A stretch of DNA of 64,000 nucleotides from Mesorhizobium sp. J8 (GTDB lineage: Bacteria; Pseudomonadota; Alphaproteobacteria; Rhizobiales; Rhizobiaceae). Numbering within the stretch: the first letter of the stretch is position 1; every line of letters starts with the position of its first letter. Below the pieces are notes generated by a model. The model had not been told where the DNA came from. It made no database searches and saw nothing but the letters and a program-made list of their open reading frames with translations. Where the stretch lies: the NCBI RefSeq assembly GCF_016591715.1, contig NZ_AP024109.1:4154001-4218000 (forward strand). The letters are read 5' to 3'. The position numbers were made by a program, and so were the translations under genes. This document shows, piece by piece, positions 35,218 through 44,660 of this stretch.

Positions 35218-36795
35218 ATGACCGCCGCCCTTCATCCCGCCGAACCGGCACTGGCAACCGATCGCGCCCGCCGTGGCGGCCGCGCCGGCAAGCGCGCCGG
35301 CGGCTCGGCCGCCTTCGAGCAGCCCGCCTTCCGCCAATTGAAGAACCCGCTGACCCCGACCAAGCTGGTGTCCGACGACGAGCTGGAATCGATCCACCTC
35401 GCCTCGCTGCGCGTGCTGAAGGAGATCGGCGTCGACGTCCTGCACGAGGAAGCCCGCCGCATCATGAAAGCGCACGGCGCGGATGTGCGCGAAGGCTCGG
35501 AACGCGTGCGCTTCGACAGCGACATGATCCTCGAGCTTGTCTCGCACTGCCCGTCGGAATTCACGCTGCATGCCCGCAACCCGGCGCACAATCTGCGCTT
35601 CGGCGGCAACAACGTCATCCTGTCGATGATGGCTTCGGCGCCGAACTGTTCCGACCTCGATCGCGGCCGCAGGCCCGGCAACCAGGCTGACTACCGCAAC
35701 TTCCTGCGCCTGGCGCAGATGCACAACATCCTGAACTGCACCGGCGGCTATCCGGTCGAGCCGATCGACATCCATCCCTCGGTCCGCCACCTGGAATGCA
35801 TCCGCGACCTCGCCATGCTGACCGACAAGGTCTTCCACATCTATTCGCTCGGCAAGGAGCGCAATGTCGACGGCATCGAGATCACCCGCATCGCGCGCGG
35901 CATCAGCCGCGAGCAGCTGATGCAGGAACCGTCGGTCTTCACCATCATCAACACCAATTCGCCGCTCAAGCTCGACGTGCCGATGATGGAAGGCATCATC
36001 CAGATGGCGAGCATGGGTCAGGCTGTCATCGTCACGCCGTTCACGCTCTCCGGCGCCATGGCGCCCGTCACCGTCGCCGGCGCGCTGGTCCAGCAGAACG
36101 CCGAAGCGCTCTCCGGCATCGCCTTCGCGCAGATGGTCAAGAAAGGCGCGCCGGTCGGCTATGGCGGCTTCACCTCCAATGTCGACATGAAATCCGGCGC
36201 GCCGGCCTTCGGCACGCCTGAATATATGAAGGCGCAGCTCGTCGGCGGCCAGCTCGCCCGCCGCTACAACATCCCCTACCGCACATCCAACACCTGCGCC
36301 GCCAACACGGTCGACGCGCAGGCCGCCTATGAAAGCGTGTTTTCGCTCTGGGGCGCCATCCAGGGTGGCGGCAATCTGATGATGCACGGTGCCGGCTGGC
36401 TGGAAGGCGGCCTGCGCTGCTCTTATGAAAAGACCATCCTCGACATCGACCTTTTGCAGATGGTGGCCGAGTTCCTCACCCCGCTCGACCTCTCCGAGGA
36501 CGCGCTCGGCTTCGACGCCATCCAGTCGGTCGGCCCTGGCGGCCATTTCTTCGGCACCCAGCACACGCAGGAGCGCTACAAGACCGCCTTCTATTCGCCG
36601 ATCGTTTCCGACTGGCGCAATTTCGAGACCTGGACCGAGGCTGGCTCGCCGACGGCGATGGAACGCACCAACAAAGTCTGGAAGGAGCGCCTCGCCTCCT
36701 ACGAGGAGCCGTACATGGACCCGGCCATCCGCGAGGAACTCAATGACTTCGTCGAAAAACGCCGCGCCGAAGGTGGCGCGCCGACCGATTTCTGA
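35218..36795 (+). CDS. MttB-family trimethylamine/betaine-type methyltransferase, no pyrrolysine (copy 1)
   Basis: 525 residues from the ATG at 35218, preceded by GAGG. MttB superfamily: YPVEPIDIHPSVRHLECIRDLAMLTDK, TPFTLSGAMAPVTVAGALVQQNAEALSG, MMHGAGWLEGGLRCSYEKTI and GPGGHFFGTQHTQERY. The frame is uninterrupted by an amber codon, so it belongs to the non-Pyl branch that includes glycine betaine, proline betaine and carnitine demethylases. These move a methyl group to a corrinoid protein. The N-terminal 50 residues are Ala/Arg-rich. The FAD/GcvT oxidase follows 102 nt downstream. Substrate unproven. Confidence 0.87.
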   Translation: MTAALHPAEPALATDRARRGGRAGKRAGGSAAFEQPAFRQLKNPLTPTKLVSDDELESIHLASLRVLKEIGVDVLHEEARRIMKAHGADVREGSERVRFDSDMILELVSHCPSEFTLHARNPAHNLRFGGNNVILSMMASAPNCSDLDRGRRPGNQADYRNFLRLAQMHNILNCTGGYPVEPIDIHPSVRHLECIRDLAMLTDKVFHIYSLGKERNVDGIEITRIARGISREQLMQEPSVFTIINTNSPLKLDVPMMEGIIQMASMGQAVIVTPFTLSGAMAPVTVAGALVQQNAEALSGIAFAQMVKKGAPVGYGGFTSNVDMKSGAPAFGTPEYMKAQLVGGQLARRYNIPYRTSNTCAANTVDAQAAYESVFSLWGAIQGGGNLMMHGAGWLEGGLRCSYEKTILDIDLLQMVAEFLTPLDLSEDALGFDAIQSVGPGGHFFGTQHTQERYKTAFYSPIVSDWRNFETWTEAGSPTAMERTNKVWKERLASYEEPYMDPAIREELNDFVEKRRAEGGAPTDF

Positions 36796-36897
36796 TTTTC
36801 TGGCTGCTGATGAGCACTCGACCCCCACTCCGTCGAGCTTCGCTTAGCCTCCAAACCGACCATTCGATTCAGTCTCTGTAAGAACGGACCTATCTTC

Positions 36898-39468
36898 ATG
36901 AAATCCCACGTAAAAGCGGTTGTCATCGGCGGCGGCGTCGTCGGCTGCTCGGTGCTCTATCATCTCGCCAAGGCCGGCTGGACCGACATCATGCTGATCG
37001 AGCGCTCGGAGCTGACTTCCGGCTCGTCCTGGCACGCTGCCGGCGGCTTCCATACGCTCAACGGCGACCCGAACGTCGCCAAGCTGCAGGCCTATACGGT
37101 CCAGCTCTACAAGGAGATCGAGGAACTCTCCGGCCAGTCCTGCTCGCTGCATCTGACCGGCGGCGTCATGATGGCCGACACGCCGGAGCGTATGGACTTC
37201 CTGCGCCTTGCGCACGCCAAGGGCCGTTATCTCGGCATGGACACCGAGCTGATCACGCCTTCGGAAGCCAAGGCCATGTTCCCGCTGATGGACGAGAAGA
37301 ACTTCGTCGGCGCCATGTGGGATCCGGTCGAGGGCCATCTCGATCCGTCCGGCACGACCATCGCCTATTCCAAGGCGGCGAAGAAACTTGGCGCCGAGAT
37401 CGTGCTGCGCAACCGCGTCGTCGATTTGACCCAGCAGCCGGACGGCACCTGGAACGTCGTCACCGAGCAAGGCACGGTCCATGCCGAGCATGTCGTCAAC
37501 TGCGGCGGCCTGTGGGCGCGCGAGATCGGCCGCATGGTCGGCGTCGAGCTGCCCGTGCTGGCGATGGAGCACATGTACCTGCTCACCGAACCGATGCCGG
37601 AGGTCGAGGAATTCAACAAGTCGACCGGCCGCGAGATGATCGGCGTCCTCGACTTCAAAGGCGAGATCTACACCCGCCAGGAGCGCAACGGCATTCTGCT
37701 CGGCACCTATGAGAAAGCCTGCAAGCCATGGTCGCCGGTCAACACGCCGTGGGATTTCGGCCACGAGCTTTTGCAGCCCGACATCGACCGCATCGCGCCG
37801 TCGCTGGAGATCGGCTTCAAGCATTTCCCTGGCATCGAGAAGGCTGGCATCAAGCAGATCATCAACGGCCCCTTCACCTTCGCGCTCGACGGCAACCCGC
37901 TGGTCGGACCGGTGCAGGGCCTGACCAATTTCTGGTGCGCCTGCGCCGTCATGGCCGGCTTCAGCCAGGGCGGCGGTGTCGGCCTGGCGCTGTCGAACTG
38001 GATGGTGCATGGCGATCCGGGCTTCGACGTCTGGGGCATGGACGTCGCCCGTTTCGGCGAATGGGCGACGCTGCGCTACACCAACGCCAAGGTGCGCGAG
38101 AACTATTCGCGGCGCTTCTCGATCCGCTTCCCGAACGAGGAATTGCCGGCCGCCCGTCCCGCGCAGACGACGCCGCTTTACGACACCATGCTCGCCAACA
38201 ACGCGGTCATGGGGGATAGCTGGGGCCTTGAAACCCCGCTCTGGTTCGCGCCGAAAGGCACCGAGCCGAAGGACATCGTCTCCTTCCACCGCTCCAACGA
38301 TTTCGGCCCGATCGGCGAGGAAGTGCGCGCCACGCGCGAGAAGGTCGGCGTCACCGAGATCGCCAACTTCGCCAAATACGAGGTGTCTGGCCCGGCTGCG
38401 GAGGATTTCCTCAACCGGCTGATGACCAACCGCATGCCGAAGGTAGGTCGCATCGTGCTCACCCCGATGGTCAACGAGTTCGGCAAGCTGATCGGCGACT
38501 TCACCATCGCCAAATCAGGCGAGGACCGCTTCATGATCTGGGGCTCGTCGGCAGCGCAGAAATACCATATGCGCTGGTTCGAGAAGCACCTGCCCAAGGA
38601 TGGCTCGGTGCGAATCCATCGCTTCGACCAGACGCTGGTGGGTCTCTCGATCGCCGGTCCGAAATCGCGCGACCTGCTGCAGAAGCTTGTCGATGTCGAC
38701 GTCTCGACCAAGGCCTTCCGCTTCATGGACTTCCGCGAGATGGCGGTCGGCGGCGCGCCCTGCATGGTCAATCGCATCACCTATACCGGCGACCTCGGCT
38801 ACGAGATCTGGATGGCCCCTGCCTATCAGCGCCTTGTCTACAAGGCGATCAAGGACGCGGGCGAAGAGTTCGGCATTGTCGATTTCGGCATGCGCGCGCT
38901 GCTCTCCATGCGCCTGGAAAAGAACTTCCCGACCTGGTTCCGCGAGCTGCGCCCGATCTACGGCCCCTTCGAAGGCTCGATGGACCGCTTCATCAAGCTG
39001 GAGAAGAACGACTTCATCGGCCGCGAGGCGTCCGCCAAGGAGCACGCCGAAGGCCCGAAGCTGCGCCGTGTTTCCTTCATCGTCGATGCCGTCGATGCCG
39101 ACGTGATGGGCGACGAGCCGATCTGGGCCAAGGTCGGCAAAGACTACGGCACGGTCGAGAAGCCGCATGGCTACGGCGCGCCGCGCTTCGATGAGACGGG
39201 CAAGGAAGTGCGCGGATCGAAGGCCGCCGAGGGCGCTTCCGCCGTGCGCGGCATCGTCGATGGCGAATGGCGCGTCGTCGGCTGGGTCACCTCGGGCGGC
39301 TATGCGCATTACGTGCAGAAGTCGATGGCGCAGGGCTATGTGCCCGCCGCCCTTGCCGAGGACGAAAGCGCCGGCCTGTTCGAGATCGAGATTCTCGGCC
39401 ACCGCCGCCCGGCCCGCATCAATGTCGAGCCGCCCTTCGACCCGAGCGGCGAGAAGATGCGGACCTGA
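36898..39468 (+). CDS. FAD-dependent demethylating oxidase with GcvT domain (dimethylglycine/sarcosine dehydrogenase-like)
   Basis: 856 residues. The N-terminal DAO-type FAD domain has VVIGGGVVGCSVLYHLAKAG and SSWHAAGG; the His at residue 46 aligns with the covalent FAD His of dimethylglycine dehydrogenases. From about residue 430 a GcvT/aminomethyltransferase domain follows (ISIAGPKSRDLLQKL, GDLGYEIWMAP, MRLEKNFPTWFREL). This would pass the oxidised methyl group to tetrahydrofolate as 5,10-methylene-THF. The position after MttB suggests stepwise demethylation of a trimethylated amine; the amine is not identified. Confidence 0.88.
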   Translation: MKSHVKAVVIGGGVVGCSVLYHLAKAGWTDIMLIERSELTSGSSWHAAGGFHTLNGDPNVAKLQAYTVQLYKEIEELSGQSCSLHLTGGVMMADTPERMDFLRLAHAKGRYLGMDTELITPSEAKAMFPLMDEKNFVGAMWDPVEGHLDPSGTTIAYSKAAKKLGAEIVLRNRVVDLTQQPDGTWNVVTEQGTVHAEHVVNCGGLWAREIGRMVGVELPVLAMEHMYLLTEPMPEVEEFNKSTGREMIGVLDFKGEIYTRQERNGILLGTYEKACKPWSPVNTPWDFGHELLQPDIDRIAPSLEIGFKHFPGIEKAGIKQIINGPFTFALDGNPLVGPVQGLTNFWCACAVMAGFSQGGGVGLALSNWMVHGDPGFDVWGMDVARFGEWATLRYTNAKVRENYSRRFSIRFPNEELPAARPAQTTPLYDTMLANNAVMGDSWGLETPLWFAPKGTEPKDIVSFHRSNDFGPIGEEVRATREKVGVTEIANFAKYEVSGPAAEDFLNRLMTNRMPKVGRIVLTPMVNEFGKLIGDFTIAKSGEDRFMIWGSSAAQKYHMRWFEKHLPKDGSVRIHRFDQTLVGLSIAGPKSRDLLQKLVDVDVSTKAFRFMDFREMAVGGAPCMVNRITYTGDLGYEIWMAPAYQRLVYKAIKDAGEEFGIVDFGMRALLSMRLEKNFPTWFRELRPIYGPFEGSMDRFIKLEKNDFIGREASAKEHAEGPKLRRVSFIVDAVDADVMGDEPIWAKVGKDYGTVEKPHGYGAPRFDETGKEVRGSKAAEGASAVRGIVDGEWRVVGWVTSGGYAHYVQKSMAQGYVPAALAEDESAGLFEIEILGHRRPARINVEPPFDPSGEKMRT

Positions 39469-39476
39469 CGCGTAGA

Positions 39477-39575
39477 GCAATTCCAGGAAAAGTGTGACGC
39501 GGTTTTCCGCCCGGAATTGCCTAAAGCAGACAGACAGAGCGGTTTGCGGTTTCTTACGAAACGGTGAAACGCTCT
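39477..39575. repeat. Two adjacent palindromic repeats
   Basis: 39477-39520 is bounded by GCAATTCC and GGAATTGC with GGAAAAGTGTG and CGGTTTTCC inside (family C). 39536-39575 has outer arms AGAGCG and CGCTCT and inner GGTTTC and GAAAC. They separate the oxidase gene from the glycosyltransferase gene. A further copy of family C begins at the window's right edge. Confidence 0.75.
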
Positions 39576-39608
39576 GGCGACTTGTTGGAGAGCGCCGGTT
39601 GCTGTGGC

Positions 39609-41168
39609 ATGGTCGAGACCCCGCTACCGGCGCATCAGCATGAGAAGACCACCCCCTTGCGGCAGCTAGAGAAATGGACCGATTGGCTCTGCGACGGACG
39701 GGTCGGTCCATTCAGCGCCGCGATCGCATCGGTCCTGGTTTATTGCCTGACCCAGATCGTGGCGATGACGCTTTTGTCCCATTTCGCGGGCACGGGCGTC
39801 GGTGTCGACGATTCCGAGCAACTGATGGAAATGCGGTTTCTCGCCGCCGGCTACGGCAGTTCGCAGCCGCCTCTATACACCTGGCTGGCGATGCTCGCGG
39901 CCACTGTGGTCGGAACGAGCGTCCTTGCCCTCAAGATCGTCAAATACGGCTTGCTGGCCGCGGGGCTGGCCGCGTATTTCACCGCCATACGCCGCCTCGG
40001 CTACTCGAACCGCGCCGCTGCCGCCGGCATGTTCGGCCTGCTTCTGTTTCCCCAGGTCTTCTGGGAGATGCAGCACGCCCTCACCCACTCGATCGCCATA
40101 TTCTGCTTCACGTCGGTGCTGCTTCTGGCCCTGGTCGAGGTCGAGAAGCGCCGATCGGCCACCGCCTATGCGTTTTTCGGCCTGGCGACGGCGGCCGCGA
40201 TGTTGTCGAAATACAATATCGTCATCTTCCTTGCGGCCCTGTTCCTGGCGTCTCTCTCGGTCCGCGAAACGCGCGAGGCGATCTTCGACCGCCGTTTCGC
40301 AATCAGCGTGATAGTGGCGGTCCTGGCCTGTCTGCCCACGCTTTACTGGAGCCTGACCCATCCGGAAGATCTGCTCGCGCACCAAGGGGGCCTGGGCGTC
40401 GCCGAAGGCGGCAGTGTTGCAAGAACGGCACTTCTCGGCATCCGTAGACTGGCGAACGCGATCGTCAATTTCGCTGGATTGCCGATCGTGATTTTCGCCG
40501 TCGCCTACGGGCTGGCGATGAGAAAGCGGACGGAGCTGCCTCAACCGGTAAGGTGGCCGGAAAAGCTGTTGTGGCGAGCGATCGTGCTGGGTCTTGTGGT
40601 CATGGTGACGGTGGTGTTGGCGGCCGGCATCACCCAGTTTCGCGACCGCTGGATGCTGCCCATCTTCATCCTCCTGCCCGCGGCCCTGGCCATGCGCTTC
40701 GAGGCCATGGGCCAGAGGGGCCGAAAGATGCAAGCCACCATCGTCTTCGTCGGTGCGCTCCTTGCCGTCCTTGTGCTGCCGCTGAGCTGGTACATGCACC
40801 TTCAGGGCGGCGACAACCGCGGCAGCATCGTGCGGCTGGACTACCGGTCGCTTTACGACCAGATCAACGCCGACGGACCCGTCAAGACCGTGGTCTCGAG
40901 CTGGTTCTGGGTCGGCAATCTGCGCCTGGTCGATGCCGATCTGATCGCGCTCGATGACGAGACGCCGGACTTCGCCCGCTCGATCCGAGAACCGGCAGTG
41001 CTCGTCCTGACCGACGACAGGGAATCGTCCTCGGAAGTCTTCGAGGAGCTGGCGAGAGCCGGCTACGCGATGGACACCGTCCATCGCACGATCGAGGTGC
41101 CGCAGGCGCTCGGCTTCCCGCCGCGCAAGGTCACGATCACCAAATTGCACAAGAAGACTGCGCCGTAA
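39609..41168 (+). CDS. Glycosyltransferase family 39-like membrane protein
   Basis: 519 residues from the ATG at 39609; an ATG at 39564 lies inside a repeat and is less likely. It has about ten membrane helices. The acidic motif after the first helix (GTGVGVDDSEQLMEMRFLAAGYGSSQPPLYTWL) is typical of ArnT/PMT-like transferases, which use polyprenyl-phosphate sugars at the periplasmic face. A soluble C-terminal domain of about 120 residues follows. It sits between demethylation genes without an obvious link and may be an insertion into that neighbourhood. Confidence 0.8.
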   Translation: MVETPLPAHQHEKTTPLRQLEKWTDWLCDGRVGPFSAAIASVLVYCLTQIVAMTLLSHFAGTGVGVDDSEQLMEMRFLAAGYGSSQPPLYTWLAMLAATVVGTSVLALKIVKYGLLAAGLAAYFTAIRRLGYSNRAAAAGMFGLLLFPQVFWEMQHALTHSIAIFCFTSVLLLALVEVEKRRSATAYAFFGLATAAAMLSKYNIVIFLAALFLASLSVRETREAIFDRRFAISVIVAVLACLPTLYWSLTHPEDLLAHQGGLGVAEGGSVARTALLGIRRLANAIVNFAGLPIVIFAVAYGLAMRKRTELPQPVRWPEKLLWRAIVLGLVVMVTVVLAAGITQFRDRWMLPIFILLPAALAMRFEAMGQRGRKMQATIVFVGALLAVLVLPLSWYMHLQGGDNRGSIVRLDYRSLYDQINADGPVKTVVSSWFWVGNLRLVDADLIALDDETPDFARSIREPAVLVLTDDRESSSEVFEELARAGYAMDTVHRTIEVPQALGFPPRKVTITKLHKKTAP

Positions 41169-41186
41169 GGTTCAGAGGGGGGACCA

Positions 41187-42527
41187 ATGGACACGCAACG
41201 CTTCGGCCGACACCGCAAGATCATGCCCTTCGAGCCTGGCTCAGTCGAAGCGCTGCGCGAGGCCTCGCGAGACAAGGCGGCGTCGCTCAACCAGCATGTG
41301 CTCGGCCATGGCGCAACAGCCGAGGCGGAATGGGCCGCGGCCGGCATCGCCGCGCCCGACCTGTCCGCCATGCGCAGATATCGGCTGGAGCGCATCCGCG
41401 CCGAGCTGAAGCGCCGCGACTATGCCGGCGCCCTGCTCTACGACCCGGTCAACATCCGCTACGCGACGGATTCGACCAACATGCAGCTCTGGGTCGCGCA
41501 CAATCCGACCCGTCACTGCTTCGTCGCCACCGAAGGCCCCGTGGTGCTCTTCGACTATTTCTCCTGCGAGCACCTGTCCGATCATTCAGGTGTCGTGGAC
41601 GAGGTACGCCCGGCCGTGTCGTGGATGTATCTCTACAGCGGTGAACTGACCGATCAGAAGGTCCGGCGCTGGGGCGCCGGCATCGCCGAACTCGTTGCCG
41701 AGCATGGCGGCGGCAATCGCCGCATCGCCGTCGACCACATCAATCCGGAAGGCGTGGAAGAACTCGCCCGTCGTGGGATTGCCGTCGGCAATGGCGAGGC
41801 GGTGATGGAGAATGCGAGGCTCATCAAATCGCCGGACGAGATCCTTGCCATGCGCCGTTCGATCGTCGCCTGCGAGGCGGCGATGGGCGAGATGGAAGCG
41901 GCGCTCAAGCCCGGCATTTCCGAAAACGAGCTCTGGGCGGAACTGCATCGCGGCAACATCGCGCGCGGCGGCGAATGGATCGAAACGCGGCTTCTGTCGT
42001 CCGGACCGCGCACCAATCCCTGGTTCCAGGAATGCTCCTCGCGTATCGTCGAGAATGGCGATCTCGTCGCCTTCGACACCGACCTGATCGGCCCTTACGG
42101 TTTCTGCGCCGATCTCTCGCGCACATGGCTTTGCGGCGACAGGCCCCCTTCGAACGAGCAGCGCGATCTCTTCCGCATCGCCGCCGATCAGATCGCCCAT
42201 AACACCGATCTGATGCGGCCGGGCATCTCCTTCCGCGATCTCGTCGAGCGCTCGGCGGTGCCGCCCGACGATTGCTATCCCACCCGCTACGGCGTGCTTT
42301 ACCACGGGGTCGGCCTGGCCGACGAATATCCGACGCTGCCGCATGCCGGCGACTGGACCGACGACACGCCGGATGGCGTGCTCGAAGCAGGCATGGTGCT
42401 CTGCGTCGAAAGCTATATCGGCAGGCTTGGCGGGCGCGAAGGCGTCAAGATCGAGGAGCAGATCCTGATCACCGACACAGGCAACGAGAAGCTTTCAGCC
42501 TACAAGCTGGACGAGCGGCTGCTCTGA
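41187..42527 (+). CDS. DddP-family M24 protein (putative DMSP lyase or relative)
   Basis: 446 residues, with a creatinase-type N-terminal domain and a pita-bread M24 domain. The stretches YDPVNIRYATDSTNMQLW and RGGEWIETRLLSSGPRTNPWFQEC match the DddP DMSP lyases of roseobacters. The six metal ligands fall at D297, D299, D309, H373, E408 and E423, a constant offset of two from the DddP residues I recall (D295, D297, D307, H371, E406, E421). The residues matching DddP Tyr366 and Asp377 are also present (Y368, D379). It follows the GT39 gene by 18 nt and overlaps a convergent PhnD-like gene. Activity in this clade is unknown to me. Confidence 0.75.
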   Translation: MDTQRFGRHRKIMPFEPGSVEALREASRDKAASLNQHVLGHGATAEAEWAAAGIAAPDLSAMRRYRLERIRAELKRRDYAGALLYDPVNIRYATDSTNMQLWVAHNPTRHCFVATEGPVVLFDYFSCEHLSDHSGVVDEVRPAVSWMYLYSGELTDQKVRRWGAGIAELVAEHGGGNRRIAVDHINPEGVEELARRGIAVGNGEAVMENARLIKSPDEILAMRRSIVACEAAMGEMEAALKPGISENELWAELHRGNIARGGEWIETRLLSSGPRTNPWFQECSSRIVENGDLVAFDTDLIGPYGFCADLSRTWLCGDRPPSNEQRDLFRIAADQIAHNTDLMRPGISFRDLVERSAVPPDDCYPTRYGVLYHGVGLADEYPTLPHAGDWTDDTPDGVLEAGMVLCVESYIGRLGGREGVKIEEQILITDTGNEKLSAYKLDERLL

Positions 42528-43334
42528 TGCGCCGCCTTCGACTGCCACGACGGCATCGCGCATCGCGGCAATGGTCGGGGCCGGGGTGGTCCTGGCGGTG
42601 ATATAAGGCAGGCCCTTGCGCCGTGCCGTCCAGCCGACCACCTTCACGCCTTTCGCCGCCGGCTCGAAACGCTGCGCCAGCGCCCAGCTCTGGCAGTCGA
42701 TGGCGGCGATATCGGCCCTGCCTTCCGCGACCGCGACGATCGACGACCGATGGCCGCCGCTCTCGCTGCGCGAGGAAAAGATGTCCAGGCTTTCGCCCAG
42801 CGCCTCCAGGTCGCGCATCAGCGCGATGACGCCGGACATGGAATCGACGCTATTGAAGGTGAAGCGCCTGCCGCGCAGGAGATCGAACGGAATGGCCGCC
42901 CTGCCGTCCGCAGGCGCAGGCACCGATGCCTTGCCGTCTGCCAGCATCACCAGCGCGCTGGAATAGAGTTCCCCCTGCCCCCCTTCGAACGCATCGTAGT
43001 TCGGCTGCGCGATCACCTGCACATGCCGGGCGAGGCCGAGTTCCAGCGGCCCCCAGCAGGTTTGCCCGAAGAGCAGCGCCGGACTCAGCCAAAGCTCGTG
43101 AAAATCGAGTTCGTCCCGAGGCAGAGTCGCCGGATCCGGCACAATCGGCGTTCCGGCATCGTCGAGTATCCCGCCGGGCACCGGCGGCAGATCGCCATTG
43201 CGGCGCACGATCGTTTCCGGCGCGTCGATCCCCCTTTGCCGGAAGGCGTCGCGGAGCCGCGCCCACTGCGCGTCGACCTCACCACGGGCCTCAGGCCAGT
43301 CATACATCGGCAGGGCCGCAACGAACTTGCTCAT
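42495..43334 (-). CDS. PhnD-like phosphonate-type solute-binding protein without signal peptide
   Basis: 279 residues of the PhnD/SsuA-like fold: LWLSPALLFGQTCWGPLEL, GGQGELYSSALVMLADG, RFTFNSVDSMSGVIALMRDL, then SGGHRSSIVAVAEGRADIAAIDC. No secretion signal or lipobox is seen at the N-terminus (MSKFVAALPMYDWPEA), and no permease or ATPase is adjacent. A cytoplasmic sensor or ligand-binding role is therefore possible. Its 3' end overlaps the convergent DddP-like gene by 33 nt. Confidence 0.75.
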   Translation of the reverse strand: MSKFVAALPMYDWPEARGEVDAQWARLRDAFRQRGIDAPETIVRRNGDLPPVPGGILDDAGTPIVPDPATLPRDELDFHELWLSPALLFGQTCWGPLELGLARHVQVIAQPNYDAFEGGQGELYSSALVMLADGKASVPAPADGRAAIPFDLLRGRRFTFNSVDSMSGVIALMRDLEALGESLDIFSSRSESGGHRSSIVAVAEGRADIAAIDCQSWALAQRFEPAAKGVKVVGWTARRKGLPYITARTTPAPTIAAMRDAVVAVEGGASEQPLVQLVG

Positions 43335-43409
43335 GTCGAACAGCTTTCAAAGACAGGCGACCCTCAGCGCCTGTGTTCCGCCGCGAAAAGCGAGGGCGGA
43401 AAGTCGAAA

Positions 43410-44432
43410 TTACTCTTTCGGCGGCTCGGCCGGAACCGGCGCCGTGCCAAGTCCGCTGACATTGCGCGCCCTGACACGCGGCTTGAAGGCGCGGCCCGGC
43501 TCCGGCGCGCGGCGCAGCACCGGATGAACGACGGGCTCCTTGGCCTTGAAGGCGTAGGATTTGATCAGCGCCAGATAGTTCGGGTAGACATAGCCGTTGT
43601 TCATCCGCAGCCATTCTTCGCGGCGGTCGCGAAAGAGCTTCGGCAATCTGTACCAGGCAACCGTCGGGCTCTTGTGATGCACGAAATGCAGGTTGTTGTT
43701 GAGGAACAGAAACGACAGCGGCGAGCGTTCTACGATGATGGTGCGCCCTTCCGGATGCTCGGACCACTGATGCTCGGCATAGGTGCGCACCGAAATCAGC
43801 GATTGCCCGAGCCAGACCGGCACCAGCACATAGAGCCAGAGCGGAATGCCGAAGCCGAACGTCACGATCGGCGCCACGACGGCAATGCCGACGGCATGCA
43901 GCAGCCAGGCCTTGCGGATCGCCTTGTCGCCGGCGGCGATCTGCCTGGCGTCGTCGATGAAGAAGCCGACCGAGGACAGCCATGGCCCGAGGATGAAGCG
44001 GCCGACCATGGTGTTGTTGATTTTGAGCAGGAACTTCATCGCCGGCGGCAGTTCCTCATGCATCCAGAGCGCCTGGTAATAGCTCTCGGGGTCGTCCAGC
44101 GGATCGGTCAGCCGCTCATCGGCATGGTGGCGCAGGTGGATGGTCTTGAAACGCCGGAACGGCCACACCAGCCCGATCGGCAGGAAGACGAAGGCTTCGT
44201 TGATCCTCGCGCTGCGGGTCGGATGACCGTGCAGCACCTCATGCATCAGTGAGGATTGGAGCGCGAGGACCAGCGCCAAGGCGATCAACGCAATCAAGGG
44301 ATGGGATGGCCAGAGCAGGAAGCCGATCGCGAACCATGCGCCGTAGCAGAAGAGTGCGAGGAATACCGTCGGCCATTCGATTGCCGGTGCGCTGCTGCGT
44401 CTCTTGCTTATGCCGGTATTCATGCTTGCCAT
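43410..44432 (-). CDS. Membrane fatty acid desaturase
   Basis: 340 residues from the ATG at 44432. Three His boxes bind the di-iron centre: HEVLHGHP near residue 62, HLRHHADE near 98 and HFVHHKSP near 251. They are interleaved with four membrane helices. The acyl or carotenoid substrate is unknown; the mid-protein HPEGRTIIVERSPLSFLFLNNN stretch is typical of one proteobacterial desaturase group. A Pro/Arg-rich tail of about 50 residues follows. Divergent from the XRE regulator, with two inverted repeats in the shared region. Confidence 0.85.
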   Translation of the reverse strand: MASMNTGISKRRSSAPAIEWPTVFLALFCYGAWFAIGFLLWPSHPLIALIALALVLALQSSLMHEVLHGHPTRSARINEAFVFLPIGLVWPFRRFKTIHLRHHADERLTDPLDDPESYYQALWMHEELPPAMKFLLKINNTMVGRFILGPWLSSVGFFIDDARQIAAGDKAIRKAWLLHAVGIAVVAPIVTFGFGIPLWLYVLVPVWLGQSLISVRTYAEHQWSEHPEGRTIIVERSPLSFLFLNNNLHFVHHKSPTVAWYRLPKLFRDRREEWLRMNNGYVYPNYLALIKSYAFKAKEPVVHPVLRRAPEPGRAFKPRVRARNVSGLGTAPVPAEPPKE

Positions 44433-44474
44433 GCTATCGACCACTGCCCTCCAGTCGCCGGAACCACTCGATTC

Positions 44475-44519
44475 CTGACAACATTGTGTCAGTAGCCTAT
44501 CGTTGTCGCAACGCGACAA
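44475..44519. promoter_or_regulatory. Divergent control region with two inverted repeats
   Basis: CTGACA-N6-TGTCAG at 44475-44492 and the perfect TTGTCGC-AAC-GCGACAA at 44503-44519 lie in the 228-nt gap between the desaturase and the XRE regulator. The second carries the half-site GTCGCAA that recurs upstream of the second MttB gene. Binding by the XRE protein is a hypothesis. Confidence 0.5.
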
Positions 44520-44660
44520 AGCGCACAAACTGTTGCGAATGCGCACTTTCAGCTGCATATGTTATAGATTGTAAACAAATATGGGGATTCATTTCCGCCT
44601 GAGCCGCGTTCTGACCGGCTCCGGCGGCAAATTTTTCCTCTCCAAAGCAGGAGCTGCGTG

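Noticed and set aside
36898..39468. DmdA-type DMSP demethylase
   Set aside because: The GcvT domain is fused to a DAO-type FAD domain as in dimethylglycine/sarcosine dehydrogenases; DmdA is a stand-alone GcvT-like protein.
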